This document shows positions 45,362 through 57,952 of a DNA stretch of 64,000 nucleotides, piece after piece. The DNA comes from Rhodobacteraceae bacterium KLH11 (GTDB lineage Bacteria; Pseudomonadota; Alphaproteobacteria; Rhodobacterales; Rhodobacteraceae), in assembly GCA_000158135.1 (NCBI GenBank), contig DS999531.1:1913010-1977009 (forward strand), read 5' to 3'. How positions within the stretch are numbered: the stretch's first letter is position 1; every line of letters starts with the position of its first letter. The notes beneath the pieces are model-generated. The model was not told the DNA's origin and did no database searches. It worked only from the letters and a program-made list of their open reading frames with translations. The position numbers and the translations under genes were made by a program.

Positions 45362-46129
45362 TCAAAAGCGGTCTTTTCTGGCGCGTATCTCGGCAAAAAC
45401 TGACGTAGGGTCAGCGTTTTCCATGCCCAGATGCGCCTGAATCGCCGGATCAGCCGCGCGCAAAAACGGGTTTGTCGCCTTTTCCAGCGCCAGAACAGAC
45501 GGAACAGTCGGTTCTCCGGCGGCGCGGGCGCGGTTGATATCGGCGACTCGATCCTGCAGCGCAGCATTGTCCGGGTCGATGGTGAGCGCGAATTTGGCGT
45601 TTGACTGGGTGTATTCATGGCCGGAACACACGATGGTTTCATCCGGAAGGGCGGCCAGCTTGCCCAGAGAGGCCCACATTTGCGCCGGTTTCCCTTCGAA
45701 CAATCGCCCGCATCCCAGCGCCATCAGGCTGTCCCCGGTGAAGGCAGCGCCTGTTTCCGGCATGTGAAAGGCAATGTGGCCTATGGTGTGGCCGGATACA
45801 TCCAGCACCTCGACGAGGTCGCCGCCGATATAAAACGTGTCCCCCTCGGCCACTGCCTGATCGAGTTCCGGCAACCGGTGTTCATCCGCTTTGGCACCAA
45901 TGACCCGGGCAGGGTGCTTCGCCAATATGTCAAACAGGCCGTCCACATGATCCGGGTGATGATGTGTCAGCAGGGCATGACTTAGCTGCCAGCCGCGCGA
46001 TTCCAACGCCGCCAGAATCGGTGCGGCTTCGGGCGCATCGATTAACGCGGTCTCGCCGCTGACCGGATCATGGGCCAGAAAGGCGTAGTTGTCGCTGAGG
46101 CAGGGGATGGTAACGATCTCAAGAGGCAT
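45362..46129 (-). CDS. gloB: Hydroxyacylglutathione hydrolase (glyoxalase II)
   Basis: GloB hydrolyses S-lactoylglutathione to lactate and glutathione, the second step of methylglyoxal detoxification. The 255-residue metallo-beta-lactamase-fold protein has [13 protein letters not shown], the [10 protein letters not shown] region, [17 protein letters not shown] and [13 protein letters not shown], all typical of GloB. I start at the ATG for [10 protein letters not shown] (46129); an in-frame ATG six codons upstream is possible. It is divergent from the methyltransferase gene. Confidence 0.94.
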   Translation of the reverse strand: MPLEIVTIPCLSDNYAFLAHDPVSGETALIDAPEAAPILAALESRGWQLSHALLTHHHPDHVDGLFDILAKHPARVIGAKADEHRLPELDQAVAEGDTFYIGGDLVEVLDVSGHTIGHIAFHMPETGAAFTGDSLMALGCGRLFEGKPAQMWASLGKLAALPDETIVCSGHEYTQSNAKFALTIDPDNAALQDRVADINRARAAGEPTVPSVLALEKATNPFLRAADPAIQAHLGMENADPTSVFAEIRARKDRF

Positions 46130-46190
46130 GGCCTTTTGCCCTTTCATTGCTAGACTGCGCCCAGCTAAGCCGATTGAGCGGGGGTCCGCA

Positions 46191-46925
46191 ATGCATCTTG
46201 ATGTGCAGGATCTGAGGAATTTTTATTATCGCAGCACCCTGGGTCGGGCAGCGCAGGCGGCGATCCGTGGGCGGCTAGTTGATCTGTGGCCCGAAGCCAA
46301 GGGGCAGACCGTGGTCGGGTTTGGCTTTGCCGTACCCTTGTTGCGCCCTTACCTGGCGGATGCACGGCGCGTGATCGGCCTGATGCCCGGGCCGCAGGGG
46401 GTGATGCCGTGGCCCGCAGGGATGCCCAATGTCTCGGTCCTGACGGAAGAGACGATGTGGCCCCTTGAAACAGGCCATGTGGACAAGCTGGTTGTCATGC
46501 ATGGTCTGGAAACATCAAGCCGCCCCACCCAGTTGCTGGAAGAATGCTGGCGCGTATTGGGGCCGGGCGGACGGGCCTTGTTTGTGGTGCCGAACCGGGC
46601 CGGTCTTTGGTCGCGCTCTGACCGGACACCGTTTGGCTTTGGGCAGCCCTATTCGGCAACACAGCTTGAGAAACAATTGCGGGCGCATCATTTCGTGCCG
46701 GAAAACCATTGCTCGGCACTCTACCTGCCGCCCTCATTTCGCCGATTCTGGTTGAAATCCGGCAGCCTGATCGAGAAAACCGGACAACGCATTCCGACTG
46801 TCATGGCCGGAGGGGTCTTGATGGTTGAGGTCAGCAAACACATTCGTCCTCCCAGCGGCAGTGTGACCAAGGACACGGCAAAACGCCCGATCAAGGCGCT
46901 GGACGGGTTGTTGAAACCGGCATAA
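46191..46925 (+). CDS. Class I SAM-dependent methyltransferase-like protein
   Basis: The 244-residue protein looks like a methyltransferase type 11: [15 protein letters not shown] at the SAM site, [20 protein letters not shown] and [14 protein letters not shown]. The glycine-rich motif I is weakly conserved. I start at ATG 46191; the frame runs upstream into the divergent gloB. In roseobacters this gene often neighbours gloB, but its substrate is unknown. Confidence 0.8.
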   Translation: MHLDVQDLRNFYYRSTLGRAAQAAIRGRLVDLWPEAKGQTVVGFGFAVPLLRPYLADARRVIGLMPGPQGVMPWPAGMPNVSVLTEETMWPLETGHVDKLVVMHGLETSSRPTQLLEECWRVLGPGGRALFVVPNRAGLWSRSDRTPFGFGQPYSATQLEKQLRAHHFVPENHCSALYLPPSFRRFWLKSGSLIEKTGQRIPTVMAGGVLMVEVSKHIRPPSGSVTKDTAKRPIKALDGLLKPA

Positions 46926-47239
46926 GTATCGAAGTCTCTGATTTAGACCTTATCGGCGGGTGAAATGCGGGAAAAAGGTCACAGGAATCGCAAAAAGCCG
47001 CGGTTTGGTAACATTTTTCAAGCGGTCAGATGGGTCTAAAGGGTCGCACCTTTGCTAAGTGGCTGAAATATAATGTTTTGTGGATAAACCCATTGCCGTG
47101 ATAATATATTGCGAGGTTGGTTCACCTCTGCTACATCCCCGGTGATTTTGATCCCCGGCCTTCTGGACGGGGTTTCCTCACGTCCCCGGGGTAGCTGCCG
47201 CAACGCGAATTCGGGGCCTCAAGTATCGGAAGGGTGGAC
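46926..47239 (+). promoter_or_regulatory. Promoter and leader region of the F1 ATP synthase operon
   Basis: TTGTGG (47078-47083), 18 bases, TAATAT (47102-47107) is a fair promoter about 130 bases before atpH. The leader after it contains GC-rich inverted sequences (CCCCGG and GGGG blocks between 47139 and 47197) that could fold. The left half, 46926-47060, shows no gene and no clear terminator. Confidence 0.45.
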
Positions 47240-47800
47240 GTGTCCGAACCAGCTTCGATTTCCACGGGCATTGCTGAACGCTATGCCACAGCGATTTTCG
47301 AGATCGCGAAAGAGAACAAAGACCTTGCAGGTCTGGAATCCGGCATCAATGATCTGGCAGCAGCTTTGGGTGACAGCGCTGATTTGCGCGATCTGATCGC
47401 CTCGCCACTGGTGTCGCGTGCAGAACAGGAAGGTGCCGTTACTGCGGTTGCCGACAAAATGGGCCTGAACCCGATCCTGCGCAACACGCTGGGTCTGATG
47501 GCGCAGAAGCGCCGCCTGTTTGTTGTACCGCAGCTGGTGCAGGTTCTGCGCGACATGCTGGCGGACGAGCGTGGCGAAGTGACTGCCGATGTCGCCTCGG
47601 CCAAGGCGCTGACCAAGACGCAAATGGAAAAACTGTCCAAAACGCTGTCCGAGCGTGTGGGCAAGACCGTGACAATCAATGCGACCGTTGATGAAAGCCT
47701 CATCGGCGGTCTTGTCGTTAAAGTGGGCTCGAAAATGATCGACAGCTCGATCCGTTCGAAGCTCAACTCCCTACAGAATGCAATGAAAGAGGTCGGATAA
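47240..47800 (+). CDS. atpH: F1 ATP synthase delta subunit
   Basis: The delta subunit links the F1 head to the b subunits of the stator stalk. The 186-residue protein has the start MSEPASISTGIAERYATAIF and the conserved C-terminus GGLVVKVGSKMIDSSIRSKL. I prefer GTG 47240 because GGAAGGG lies 5 bases upstream and MSEPAS is the family-like start; another GTG lies two codons earlier at 47234. It is the first gene of atpHAGDC; in this group F0 genes are usually in a separate operon. Confidence 0.95.
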   Translation: MSEPASISTGIAERYATAIFEIAKENKDLAGLESGINDLAAALGDSADLRDLIASPLVSRAEQEGAVTAVADKMGLNPILRNTLGLMAQKRRLFVVPQLVQVLRDMLADERGEVTADVASAKALTKTQMEKLSKTLSERVGKTVTINATVDESLIGGLVVKVGSKMIDSSIRSKLNSLQNAMKEVG

Positions 47801-49339
47801 ATGGGAATCCAAGCTGCAGAGATTTCTGCAATCCTGAAGGACCAGATCAAGAATTTTGGTCAGGAAGCCGAAGTGGCCGAAATCGGCCGCGTGCTGAGCG
47901 TCGGTGACGGGATTGCCCGTGTATACGGCCTGGACAACGTGCAAGCCGGTGAGATGGTCGAATTTCCCGGCGGTATCATGGGTATGGCGCTGAACCTGGA
48001 AAGCGATAACGTGGGTGTCGTGATCTTTGGCTCTGACCGTGACATCAAGGAAGGTGACACCGTCAAGCGCACCAACTCAATCGTGGACGTTCCGATTGGC
48101 GACGAACTGCTGGGCCGCGTTGTGGACGGTCTGGGCAACCCGCTGGACGGCAAAGGCCCGATCAACGCATCGAAGCGTGGCGTTGCAGACGTCAAAGCCC
48201 CCGGCATCATCCCGCGTAAATCGGTGCACGAGCCGATGGCAACCGGCCTGAAATCGGTTGACGCGATGATCCCGATTGGCCGTGGCCAGCGTGAGCTGAT
48301 CATTGGTGACCGTCAGACCGGCAAAACCGCCGTTGCTCTGGACGCGATCCTGAACCAGAAAGTGTATAACGAGGCCGCTGGCGACGACGAGTCCAAGAAG
48401 CTGTACTGCGTTTACGTCGCGATCGGTCAAAAGCGTTCGACCGTTGCGCAGCTGGTGAAGAAACTGGAAGAATCCGGTGCAATCGAATACTCGATCGTCG
48501 TGGCCGCAACCGCGTCCGACCCGGCGCCGATGCAGTTCCTGGCACCTTATGCCGCAACCGCGATGGCCGAATACTTCCGCGACAATGGCCGCCACGCGCT
48601 GATCATCTATGATGACCTGTCGAAACAGGCCGTGTCCTATCGTCAGATGTCGCTGCTGCTGCGTCGTCCGCCCGGACGTGAAGCCTATCCGGGTGACGTT
48701 TTCTATCTCCACTCCCGCCTGCTGGAACGTTCGGCGAAGCTGAACGAAGATTTCGGTGCTGGCTCGCTGACCGCTCTGCCGGTGATTGAAACCCAAGGTG
48801 GTGACGTATCAGCCTTTATTCCGACCAACGTGATCTCGATCACCGACGGTCAGATCTTCCTTGAAACCGAACTGTTCTACCAAGGTATCCGTCCTGCTGT
48901 GAACACAGGTCTGTCGGTTTCGCGTGTGGGCTCGTCGGCTCAGACCAACTCGATGAAGTCGGTTGCCGGTCCGGTTAAGCTGGAGCTGGCGCAGTACCGC
49001 GAAATGGCGGCCTTTGCCCAGTTCGGGTCCGACCTCGACGCCGCAACCCAGCAGCTGCTGAACCGTGGTGCACGTCTGACCGAGCTGATGAAACAGCCGC
49101 AGTATTCGCCGCTGACCAACGCCGAAATCGTCTGCGTCATCTTCGCTGGCACCAACGGTTACCTCGACAAGATCGAAGTATCCGACGTTGGCCGGTACGA
49201 GGCTGGCCTGCTGGCGCATCTGCGTGGCAAGCACGCCGATCTGCTCAAGTGGATCACCGACGAAGATCCCAAGATCAAGGGCGACGCTTCCGACAAGATC
49301 AAGGCTGCGATTGACGAATACGCCGCAACCTTCGCTTAA
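47801..49339 (+). CDS. atpA: F1 ATP synthase alpha subunit
   Basis: The 512-residue alpha subunit carries the non-catalytic nucleotide site. The P-loop GDRQTGKTA lies near residues 169-177 and the ATP synthase signature [17 protein letters not shown] near 365. It follows atpH with no gap (TAA then ATG). Confidence 0.98.
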   Translation: MGIQAAEISAILKDQIKNFGQEAEVAEIGRVLSVGDGIARVYGLDNVQAGEMVEFPGGIMGMALNLESDNVGVVIFGSDRDIKEGDTVKRTNSIVDVPIGDELLGRVVDGLGNPLDGKGPINASKRGVADVKAPGIIPRKSVHEPMATGLKSVDAMIPIGRGQRELIIGDRQTGKTAVALDAILNQKVYNEAAGDDESKKLYCVYVAIGQKRSTVAQLVKKLEESGAIEYSIVVAATASDPAPMQFLAPYAATAMAEYFRDNGRHALIIYDDLSKQAVSYRQMSLLLRRPPGREAYPGDVFYLHSRLLERSAKLNEDFGAGSLTALPVIETQGGDVSAFIPTNVISITDGQIFLETELFYQGIRPAVNTGLSVSRVGSSAQTNSMKSVAGPVKLELAQYREMAAFAQFGSDLDAATQQLLNRGARLTELMKQPQYSPLTNAEIVCVIFAGTNGYLDKIEVSDVGRYEAGLLAHLRGKHADLLKWITDEDPKIKGDASDKIKAAIDEYAATFA

Positions 49340-49354
49340 GGGAGAGGCGGGCAT

Positions 49355-51678
<2,324 letters not shown>

Positions 51679-51690
51679 GGAGCACACCTG

Positions 51691-52101
51691 ATGGCAAACA
51701 CGATGCAATTCGACCTCGTCAGCCCCGAGCGGAGCCTTGCTTCGCTTGAGGCCACCGCGGTCCAGCTACCCGGCGCGGACGGGGACATGACGGCGATGCC
51801 TGATCATGCCCCCACCATCACCACGCTGCGCCCCGGTCTGCTGAAGGTTCAGGCTCCCGAAGGGTCCAGCGAATATCTGGTCACCGGCGGGTTCGCCCAG
51901 ATCAATGGCGATGGCCTGTCGGTTCTGGCCGAAAAGGCCATCCCGGTGGCGGAAGTGACCCGGTCGCATCTCGATGACCTGATCGCCGAAGCACGGGCCT
52001 CGCATGATGCAGCCAAGGCCAGCGACGATCAAACGATCGTTGATGACGCCGCCAAGTTGTTGGCCGATATGGAAGCCCTTGGAGCACATATGAGCCTGTA
52101 A
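51691..52101 (+). CDS. atpC: F1 ATP synthase epsilon subunit
   Basis: The 136-residue epsilon subunit sits at the base of the rotor and restrains ATP hydrolysis. The N-terminal beta-sandwich ([20 protein letters not shown], then [19 protein letters not shown]) and a shorter helical tail are visible. It is the last gene of the operon and is followed by a strong terminator. Confidence 0.96.
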   Translation: MANTMQFDLVSPERSLASLEATAVQLPGADGDMTAMPDHAPTITTLRPGLLKVQAPEGSSEYLVTGGFAQINGDGLSVLAEKAIPVAEVTRSHLDDLIAEARASHDAAKASDDQTIVDDAAKLLADMEALGAHMSL

Positions 52102-52126
52102 GGGTTTCGTATCATTTGAATTTAAG

Positions 52127-52157
52127 ACGGCCTCGCAATTGCGGGGCCGTTTTTTTG
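52127..52157 (+). terminator. Intrinsic terminator of the atp operon
   Basis: ACGGCCTCGC (52127-52136), loop AATT and GCGGGGCCGT (52141-52150) form a 10-bp stem with one G-T pair, followed by at least six T residues. It begins 26 bases after the atpC stop. Confidence 0.92.
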
Positions 52158-52216
52158 TCGTGCTTTCGCCCGAAATCGAGGATAAGTTGCAGGAATTCAA
52201 GAATAATGATGACAGA

Positions 52217-52567
52217 ATGAAGAAATTTCAAACCCATCCCATGGGTATCGATCAGGGCGAAGAAGTGTTGTTTTCCGAGTTCGCCGACGGTGGCGAGATG
52301 TGGACAGGCGCCGGGCCCCGGGAACGCCGCACCGCCATCGGGTTCAGCGAAGCATTCCGATCACCGCCCGTAGTGCAGATTGCTGTTTCTCTGTGGGATG
52401 TTGATACCTCATCCGCGTTGCGCGCTGAAGTTCAGGCCGAGGATATCACTGCAGATGGTTTTAATGCGGTGTTTCGCACATGGTCTGATACGCGCATCGC
52501 CCGAATCCGCGTCACATGGACGGCGATAGGCGAGGTGGCGCATGCAGATGACTGGGATATTTCCTGA
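52217..52567 (+). CDS. H-type lectin domain protein
   Basis: The 116-residue protein consists almost wholly of an H-type lectin-like domain: MGIDQGEEVLFSEFADGGEM, RERRTAIGFSEAFRSPPVVQ, then the closing TRIARIRVTWTAIGE. Proteins of this family bind carbohydrate in animals; the bacterial role is unclear. No signal peptide is present. I start at ATG 52217; the longer frame runs back through the atp terminator and is unlikely. The ribosome binding site is weak. In roseobacters this gene commonly follows atpC. Confidence 0.82.
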   Translation: MKKFQTHPMGIDQGEEVLFSEFADGGEMWTGAGPRERRTAIGFSEAFRSPPVVQIAVSLWDVDTSSALRAEVQAEDITADGFNAVFRTWSDTRIARIRVTWTAIGEVAHADDWDIS

Positions 52568-52597
52568 CCGCCGGAACGTGACGCGCCTCTGCTGGGA

Positions 52598-53047
52598 TCA
52601 GCTGTTGTCCGCCTCGATCATGTCGACCCGTGTGGCGTGGCGGCCGCCTTCAAATTCAGCCGTCAGAAAGGCATCCACGATATCCAGCGCCTGCCCTTCG
52701 CCAACAACGCGCGCGCCGAGGGCGAGCATATTGGCGTCATTATGCTGCCGGATCATACGGGCTGAAAACGTATCCGAGCATACGCCACAGCGAATGCCCG
52801 GAACCTTGTTGGCGGCCATCATGATGCCCTGACCCGTGCCACACAGGATCACCCCCAACTGACAGCGCCCCGAGGCGACGGCCTCGGCCGCGGCTTTGCC
52901 ATGAATCGGATAATGCGTGCTCTCGGGCGTGGTGGGGCCGATATCGACAACCTCCCAGCCTTGCGCGGTGACATGATCGGCAACCGCCTTGCGCAGCTCA
53001 ATCGCTGCATGATCACTTGAAAGAACGATGCGTTTTGCGATGGTCAT
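52598..53047 (-). CDS. rpiB: Ribose 5-phosphate isomerase B
   Basis: RpiB interconverts ribose 5-phosphate and ribulose 5-phosphate. The 149-residue protein has the LacA/RpiB features SSDHAAIELRKAV, LGVILCGTGQGIMMAANKVP with the anion-hole glycines, and RCGVCSDTFSARMIRQHNDA with the catalytic cysteine and histidine. It lies 20 bases downstream of prs on the same strand, so two steps around ribose phosphate are linked. Confidence 0.94.
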   Translation of the reverse strand: MTIAKRIVLSSDHAAIELRKAVADHVTAQGWEVVDIGPTTPESTHYPIHGKAAAEAVASGRCQLGVILCGTGQGIMMAANKVPGIRCGVCSDTFSARMIRQHNDANMLALGARVVGEGQALDIVDAFLTAEFEGGRHATRVDMIEADNS

Positions 53048-53067
53048 GGTTGGGTACCCCCGAGGGT

Positions 53068-54087
53068 TCAGTCCGAGTGATAGAGCGATTCGTAGATCGG
53101 GATCAGCGTCTTGTCTTCAAACAGTGAAGACACGCTTGTCCCGTTCCAGATATTCAGGATTGCCTGTGTAAAGATCGGCGCAGTCGGGACGATGCGAATA
53201 TTCGGCGCGTCTATAATCTGGGGCGTTGGCTGGATCGTGTCCGACAGCACCAGCGATTTCATGACCGAGTTGGTAATACGCTCTACCGCAGGGCCACTCA
53301 TGACACCGTGGGTGATGTAGGAGTGTACTTCCTTAGCCCCGTTATCAATCAGCACCTGAGCGGCCTTGCAAAGCGTGCCTGCCGTATCGCAGATATCGTC
53401 CACGATCAGGCAAATCTTGTCTTTCACGTCGCCAATCACGGTCATTTCCGCCACTTCGCCCGCTTTTTCACGGCGCTTGTCCACGATCGACAGCGGCGCG
53501 TTGATGCGTTTGGCCAGTTCGCGGGCGCGGGCCACTCCGCCCACGTCGGGTGAAACGATCATAAGGTCATCCATCCGGCCCTTGAACTGGTTCTTGACGT
53601 CCAGCGCAAAGATTGGCGAAGCATAAAGGTTGTCCACCGGCATATCGAAAAAACCCTGAATCTGCGCTGCATGCAAATCCATCGTCAGAATCCGCTCAAC
53701 CCCGGCGCCGGTCAGCATGTTGGCCACCAGCTTGGCGCTGATCGGTGTACGGGCTTTGGTGCGACGGTCCTGACGGGCATAGCCGAAATAAGGGATCACC
53801 GCAGTGATACGCGCTGCCGATGACCGGCGCAGCGCATCCGCGATGATCAACAGCTCCATCAGATTGTCGTTTGCAGGGTTCGAGGTCGGCTGGATGATAA
53901 ACATATCCTCGCCGCGCACATTTTCGAACACTTCGACGAAAATCTCGCCGTCATTGAAACGCTCGACCCGCGCATCAACCAGCCCCTGATCAACGCCGCG
54001 ATGCAGGCTCATGCGGCGGGCAATGGTTTCGGCAAGCGGAAGATTGGCGTTCCCAGCGATAAGCTTGGGTTCGTGAAGTGTCGGCAT
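53068..54087 (-). CDS. prs: Ribose-phosphate pyrophosphokinase (PRPP synthetase)
   Basis: Prs makes PRPP for nucleotide, histidine and tryptophan synthesis. The 339-residue enzyme shows [40 protein letters not shown], the histidine motif [14 protein letters not shown] and the PRPP loop [14 protein letters not shown] start at the ATG for [10 protein letters not shown] (54087); a frame ten codons longer is open but less conserved. It makes the substrate of HisG, encoded earlier in the window. Confidence 0.96.
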   Translation of the reverse strand: MPTLHEPKLIAGNANLPLAETIARRMSLHRGVDQGLVDARVERFNDGEIFVEVFENVRGEDMFIIQPTSNPANDNLMELLIIADALRRSSAARITAVIPYFGYARQDRRTKARTPISAKLVANMLTGAGVERILTMDLHAAQIQGFFDMPVDNLYASPIFALDVKNQFKGRMDDLMIVSPDVGGVARARELAKRINAPLSIVDKRREKAGEVAEMTVIGDVKDKICLIVDDICDTAGTLCKAAQVLIDNGAKEVHSYITHGVMSGPAVERITNSVMKSLVLSDTIQPTPQIIDAPNIRIVPTAPIFTQAILNIWNGTSVSSLFEDKTLIPIYESLYHSD

Positions 54088-54195
54088 CGGCTGATTTTCC
54101 CCGGGCAGCAGTGGCAATGTGACAGATTCGTGATGTTGACACCGCTTAGCATGGCCTTACCGTCCCGCAAAGATAACCCAGCGGAGAAAGTGAAC

Positions 54196-54798
54196 ATGGC
54201 CTCGATTGACTACTTTTTTGCGACACTCTCGCCCTATTCCTATCTGGCCGGAACCCGGCTGGAGGAGGTCGCAGCAAAGCACGGCGCGACGATCAACTAC
54301 AAACCCCTCGATATCATCGCCCTGTTTGGCCGGACCGGGGGAACCCCACCCAAAGACCGGCACATCTCTCGCATCGAATACCGGGCGCAGGAGTTGTTAC
54401 GCCAGTCCCGCAATCTGGGCATGGATTTCAATCTGCAGCCTGCGCATTGGCCTACAAATGCCGCGCCATCCTCTTATGCGGTGATTGCGGCCATCGGCGA
54501 TGGTTCAGGAGATGTCGGTCAATTGTGCCACTCTTTCCTGCGCGCCTGCTGGGCCGAAGAAAAAGACATTGCACAGGATGATGTCATCCGTGATTGCCTG
54601 ACGCGGGCGGGATTTGACCCGGGGCTTGCGGATAGTGGCCTGCTTGCCGGGGCCGAAACCTACGCCGCCAATCTTGAAGAGGCGGTGGATCGTGGCGTCT
54701 TCGGCGCGCCGTTCTATATCACCGAAGATGGGCAACGGTTCTGGGGTCAGGATCGTCTGGAAGATCTCGACCGTCACCTGGCGACACTGAAAAGCTGA
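54196..54798 (+). CDS. 2-hydroxychromene-2-carboxylate isomerase family protein
   Basis: The 200-residue DsbA-like/kappa-GST protein has DYFFATLSPYSYLAGTRLEE at the N-terminus, with the family serine in place of thiol cysteines, and VFGAPFYITEDGQRFWGQDR near the C-terminus. Relatives isomerise hydroxychromene carboxylate using glutathione in naphthalene breakdown, but many have other substrates and no such pathway is nearby. GGAGAAAG precedes ATG 54196; an in-frame GTG lies two codons earlier. Confidence 0.88.
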   Translation: MASIDYFFATLSPYSYLAGTRLEEVAAKHGATINYKPLDIIALFGRTGGTPPKDRHISRIEYRAQELLRQSRNLGMDFNLQPAHWPTNAAPSSYAVIAAIGDGSGDVGQLCHSFLRACWAEEKDIAQDDVIRDCLTRAGFDPGLADSGLLAGAETYAANLEEAVDRGVFGAPFYITEDGQRFWGQDRLEDLDRHLATLKS

Positions 54799-54824
54799 CC
54801 CTGTCGGATTTGCGTCTCCCCCCG

Positions 54825-54887
54825 CTTCATCTTTTCAAAAATACTCTGGGGGGAGTCGCAGCCTGCTGCGACGGGGGCAGCGCCCCC
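54825..54887. repeat. Intergenic repeat, copy 2 (inverted relative to copy 1)
   Basis: Read on the minus strand this is GGGGGCGCTGCCCCC, GTCGCAG...CTGCGAC, TCCCCCC, AGAGTATTTTT and AGATGAAG, closely matching copy 1 at 32446-32502. It lies between two convergent genes whose stops it may separate as a two-way terminator. Confidence 0.6.
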
Positions 54888-54894
54888 CTTGTGA

Positions 54895-55929
54895 TCAAAA
54901 CAGCGACAAGAATGCGTCGATTTGCTCGGAAGAGATCGACCAATCACACACCATCCGGCAGGCAAGCATCTGCTCCTCGTCCTCTCCGTCCAGTTCGTCA
55001 CCCCACAGATGGTAGACGGCACCCGCCGCGTGAAGGCGCTTGTGCTGGCTGCGCGGGAAGCTGGCAAAGACCATATTGGCCTGAGGCTCGTGCAGAAACT
55101 CGGCCCCGATCGCGCGCAACCCGTCTGCCAGACGTGCGCAACTTGCATTGGCCTGGCGGGCCGATTTCAACCAAAGGTCATCCCGAAGATATGCGGCCAT
55201 CTGGGCCGACAGATAGCGGTGTTTGGAAAACAGATGCGCCCCGCGCTTGCGCCGCAATTCGAATTCCCAGGCCTTGCTTTCGTCAAAGAAAACAACAGCC
55301 TCAACACCCATCAAGCCATTCTTGGTGCCGCCAAAGCTGACAGCATCGACACCGGCTTTCCATGTCATCTCAGCAGCCGAGCAATTCAGTGCGGCCAGAG
55401 CATTGCTGAACCGGGCTCCATCCAGATGCACAGGCAGGTCATACTCCTTGGCGACCCGGCACAAGGCCTGCAGCTCGTCCAATGAATAAACTGACCCCCG
55501 CTCGGTGACCTGCGTGATGGAAACCGGGCCGCGTTGCGGGCCATGAACGCCCCGAGTCTCTTCACCTTCTATGGATTTACGCAAGGCATCGGGGGTCATC
55601 TTGTCGCCGCCGGGAACCAGGGTCAGCTTGGCTCCGCTATAGAATTCCGGCGCATTGCACTCATCTTCGTGGATATGGGCAACGGGAGAGCAGAACACGG
55701 TTTCCCACGGCTGTGATAGGGTCGCCAGCGCCAGAGAGTTTGCTGCCGTGCCCGTCGCCACAAGATAGACGGCAGCCCCCGGAGCCTCAAAAACCCCACG
55801 AATCTGATCCCGCACTTCGTTCATCAATGCGTCAGCGCCATAGGCCATCTGATAGCCCTGATTGGCTTCGGTCAGTGCCGCCAGAACTTCGGGGTGGACG
55901 GGTCCGGAATTGTCAGAAGCAAAATGCAT
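54895..55929 (-). CDS. ltaE: Low-specificity L-threonine aldolase
   Basis: This PLP enzyme splits threonine or allo-threonine to glycine and acetaldehyde. The 344-residue protein begins MHFASDNSGPVHPEVLAAL and has LPVHLDGARFSNALAAL and the PLP lysine in SFGGTKNGLMGVEAVVF. I start at ATG 55929 with GAGGAG 8 bases upstream; the frame extends 11 codons further into the upstream gene. Its ATG shares one base with the stop of the YcgN-family gene (TGATG). Confidence 0.93.
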   Translation of the reverse strand: MHFASDNSGPVHPEVLAALTEANQGYQMAYGADALMNEVRDQIRGVFEAPGAAVYLVATGTAANSLALATLSQPWETVFCSPVAHIHEDECNAPEFYSGAKLTLVPGGDKMTPDALRKSIEGEETRGVHGPQRGPVSITQVTERGSVYSLDELQALCRVAKEYDLPVHLDGARFSNALAALNCSAAEMTWKAGVDAVSFGGTKNGLMGVEAVVFFDESKAWEFELRRKRGAHLFSKHRYLSAQMAAYLRDDLWLKSARQANASCARLADGLRAIGAEFLHEPQANMVFASFPRSQHKRLHAAGAVYHLWGDELDGEDEEQMLACRMVCDWSISSEQIDAFLSLF

Positions 55930-56402
55930 CAGGTGGGCTCCTCGATAATGTAGTCTTCCCATTCTTCAATGGGTGTCTCGAACTCTGATACGGTGCGCCC
56001 CTGCACGGAAATTCCGGCGGTATGCACGCTGTCTGGCGTACCAGACAGCAAAGGATGCCAGTCGTAAAGTGGCTTACCTTCCCATAGCAATCGATAGGCG
56101 CAGGTCTGGGGCAGCCAATAGGCATGGCTGTCGATATTGTCAGGCTTCATGACGATGCATTCGGGCACGAACTGGTGCCTGATGTCGTATTGGGTGCACC
56201 GGCAGGTTTCATCATCCAGCAGGCGGCAGGCGACACAGGTCAGGGCAACCTCGCCTGTATCCTCGTCTTCCAGCTTGTTCAGGCAACATTTACCACAGCC
56301 ATCGCACAGGGCCTCCCACTCGCGCGGGGTCATCTTGCGCAAGGGCTTTTTCTCCCAGAAACGGGGCGTGAGGCCGGCGCGATCAATCGGGTCAGTGGTC
56401 AT
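55929..56402 (-). CDS. YcgN family cysteine cluster protein (UPF0260)
   Basis: The 157-residue protein has the metal-binding cysteine cluster CDGCGKCCLNKLED, then CVACRLLDDETCRC (about residues 34-70). It also has QTCAYRLLWEGKPLYDWHPL, as in YcgN/YkgJ-type proteins. The cluster may hold zinc or iron-sulfur; no activity is settled. The start ATG 56402 overlaps the ribF stop by 4 bases (ATGA), so ribF, this gene and ltaE form one coupled unit. Confidence 0.9.
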   Translation of the reverse strand: MTTDPIDRAGLTPRFWEKKPLRKMTPREWEALCDGCGKCCLNKLEDEDTGEVALTCVACRLLDDETCRCTQYDIRHQFVPECIVMKPDNIDSHAYWLPQTCAYRLLWEGKPLYDWHPLLSGTPDSVHTAGISVQGRTVSEFETPIEEWEDYIIEEPT

Positions 56403-57331
56403 AAACCGGCCAGTATCTTTCGCGCCTGCGCGCAATCGGCATCCATTTGCGCGGTCAGTTCATCGAGGCGAGAAAACGTCATCTCGGGACGCAGATAATC
56501 GATAAGCCCGACTGATAGCGTCGCACCATAAAGGTCACCCGAGAAGTCGAACAGAAATGTTTCGATATTGGGAACCTCGCCATGAAACATTGGCCGGGTT
56601 CCAACCGAGGCCGCACCCAGATAGCTGCCCTGATGCGGCCCGTCCAGCACATCCACCAGCACGGCGTAAACCCCGAACCTCGGCGGGTGCAGCCCTTCGA
56701 TTGACATATTGGCGGTGGGGAAGCCCAGTTCGCGCCCGCGTTGCTCGCCCCCGACAACCTCGCCCTCGATCCGGTGCCAATGGCCAAGCATCGCCGCCGC
56801 GTCCCGAGGCCGCCCTTCAGACAGGGCATTTCGGATTGCCGTGGACGAGACAACATTCTCGGACCGTTCCATCAGGGGGGCAATCGTAACACCAAACCCC
56901 ATCTCCGCACCGAAACGGATCAGGTCTTGCGGCGTTCCCTTGCGCCCTTTCCCAAAACAGAAATCGGCGCCAACGACGATGTGCGACAGGCCAAGGCCTT
57001 CACAAATCACGTTTCGTGCGAAGGCTTCGGGCGTCAACCCGGCCAGCGCCGCGTTGAATGGCAGTTCATAAAGCTTCTCAACCCCCAGCTTCTGCAGCCG
57101 ATGGGCCCGCGCGTTGCCGCGCATCAGGCGAAAGGGCGGGGCGTCCGGTGCGAAATACTCGCGTGGATGCGGCTCAAACGTCAGCACACCCAAAGGGGCA
57201 TCCGGCGCCGCAGTATGCGCCAGATCGATCACCGATTGATGCCCGAGATGAACGCCATCAAAATTACCGATGGCCACACTGGCACCCCGGTCTTCCGGTT
57301 CGACAAACTGGATGTCGCGAATGATTTTCAT
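56399..57331 (-). CDS. ribF: Bifunctional riboflavin kinase / FAD synthetase
   Basis: RibF phosphorylates riboflavin to FMN and adenylates FMN to FAD. The N-terminal nucleotidyltransferase domain has AIGNFDGVHLGHQSVI and VVSSTAIRNALSEG; the C-terminal kinase domain has GEVVGGEQRGRELGFPTANM and LFDFSGDLYG. The 310-residue length is typical. It heads the ribF-ycgN-ltaE unit. Confidence 0.95.
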   Translation of the reverse strand: MKIIRDIQFVEPEDRGASVAIGNFDGVHLGHQSVIDLAHTAAPDAPLGVLTFEPHPREYFAPDAPPFRLMRGNARAHRLQKLGVEKLYELPFNAALAGLTPEAFARNVICEGLGLSHIVVGADFCFGKGRKGTPQDLIRFGAEMGFGVTIAPLMERSENVVSSTAIRNALSEGRPRDAAAMLGHWHRIEGEVVGGEQRGRELGFPTANMSIEGLHPPRFGVYAVLVDVLDGPHQGSYLGAASVGTRPMFHGEVPNIETFLFDFSGDLYGATLSVGLIDYLRPEMTFSRLDELTAQMDADCAQARKILAGL

Positions 57332-57407
57332 AGGCTTTGCCTAACGGGACTACCCCGCAGGTTCAAGCCAGAGATCGACCCGGTTCACCGGAGGTCAGCC
57401 AAGCCGG

Positions 57408-57851
57408 TCAGTCAAACTTGCGGCTGGGGGCCAGCACCATTGCTTCGCCCACCAGCACTTTCTTGTCGTCGACCGCACAATGACAATCCAGCTTGACCCG
57501 CCGCTTGGCAAAATCGATATCAATTACCCTGACTTCGGCATAAACCATGTCGCCCGGACGTACCGGAGCCAGAAACTTCAGCGATTGGCCCATATATACC
57601 GTCCCATGACCGGGCAGTTGCTCGCCAATCACGGCCGAGATCAGGCCCGCCGTCAACATTCCATGCGCGATACGGCCCTCAAAGATCGTATCGCGGGCAT
57701 AGTCGTCATCCAGATGCACCGGATTGCGGTCGGTCGAAACCTGGGCAAACATCTCGATATCTTCATCGGTCACCACTTTGCGCAGGTGCCGGGACATCCC
57801 CATCTCAATATCTTCGATGCAAATGGTTCCGCGTGGAAAATTGTCCAACAT
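57408..57851 (-). CDS. MaoC-family dehydratase
   Basis: The 147-residue hot-dog-fold protein has the hydratase 2 motif DRNPVHLDDDYARDTIFEGR then IAHGMLTAGLISAVIGEQLP, with the catalytic Asp and His. It may hydrate an enoyl-CoA in the R direction, as PhaJ does; the chain length is unknown. It stands alone between ribF and the HAD phosphatase gene on the same strand. Confidence 0.92.
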   Translation of the reverse strand: MLDNFPRGTICIEDIEMGMSRHLRKVVTDEDIEMFAQVSTDRNPVHLDDDYARDTIFEGRIAHGMLTAGLISAVIGEQLPGHGTVYMGQSLKFLAPVRPGDMVYAEVRVIDIDFAKRRVKLDCHCAVDDKKVLVGEAMVLAPSRKFD

Positions 57852-57952
57852 GCCGCCCTCGATTTGGATCGTGAAGGCAACAAAAAATCATTATGAGTTG
57901 CCTGTTGGAAATTTTATTACTTTGCAGTCGCAGAAAAATCAAGCGATTTTCA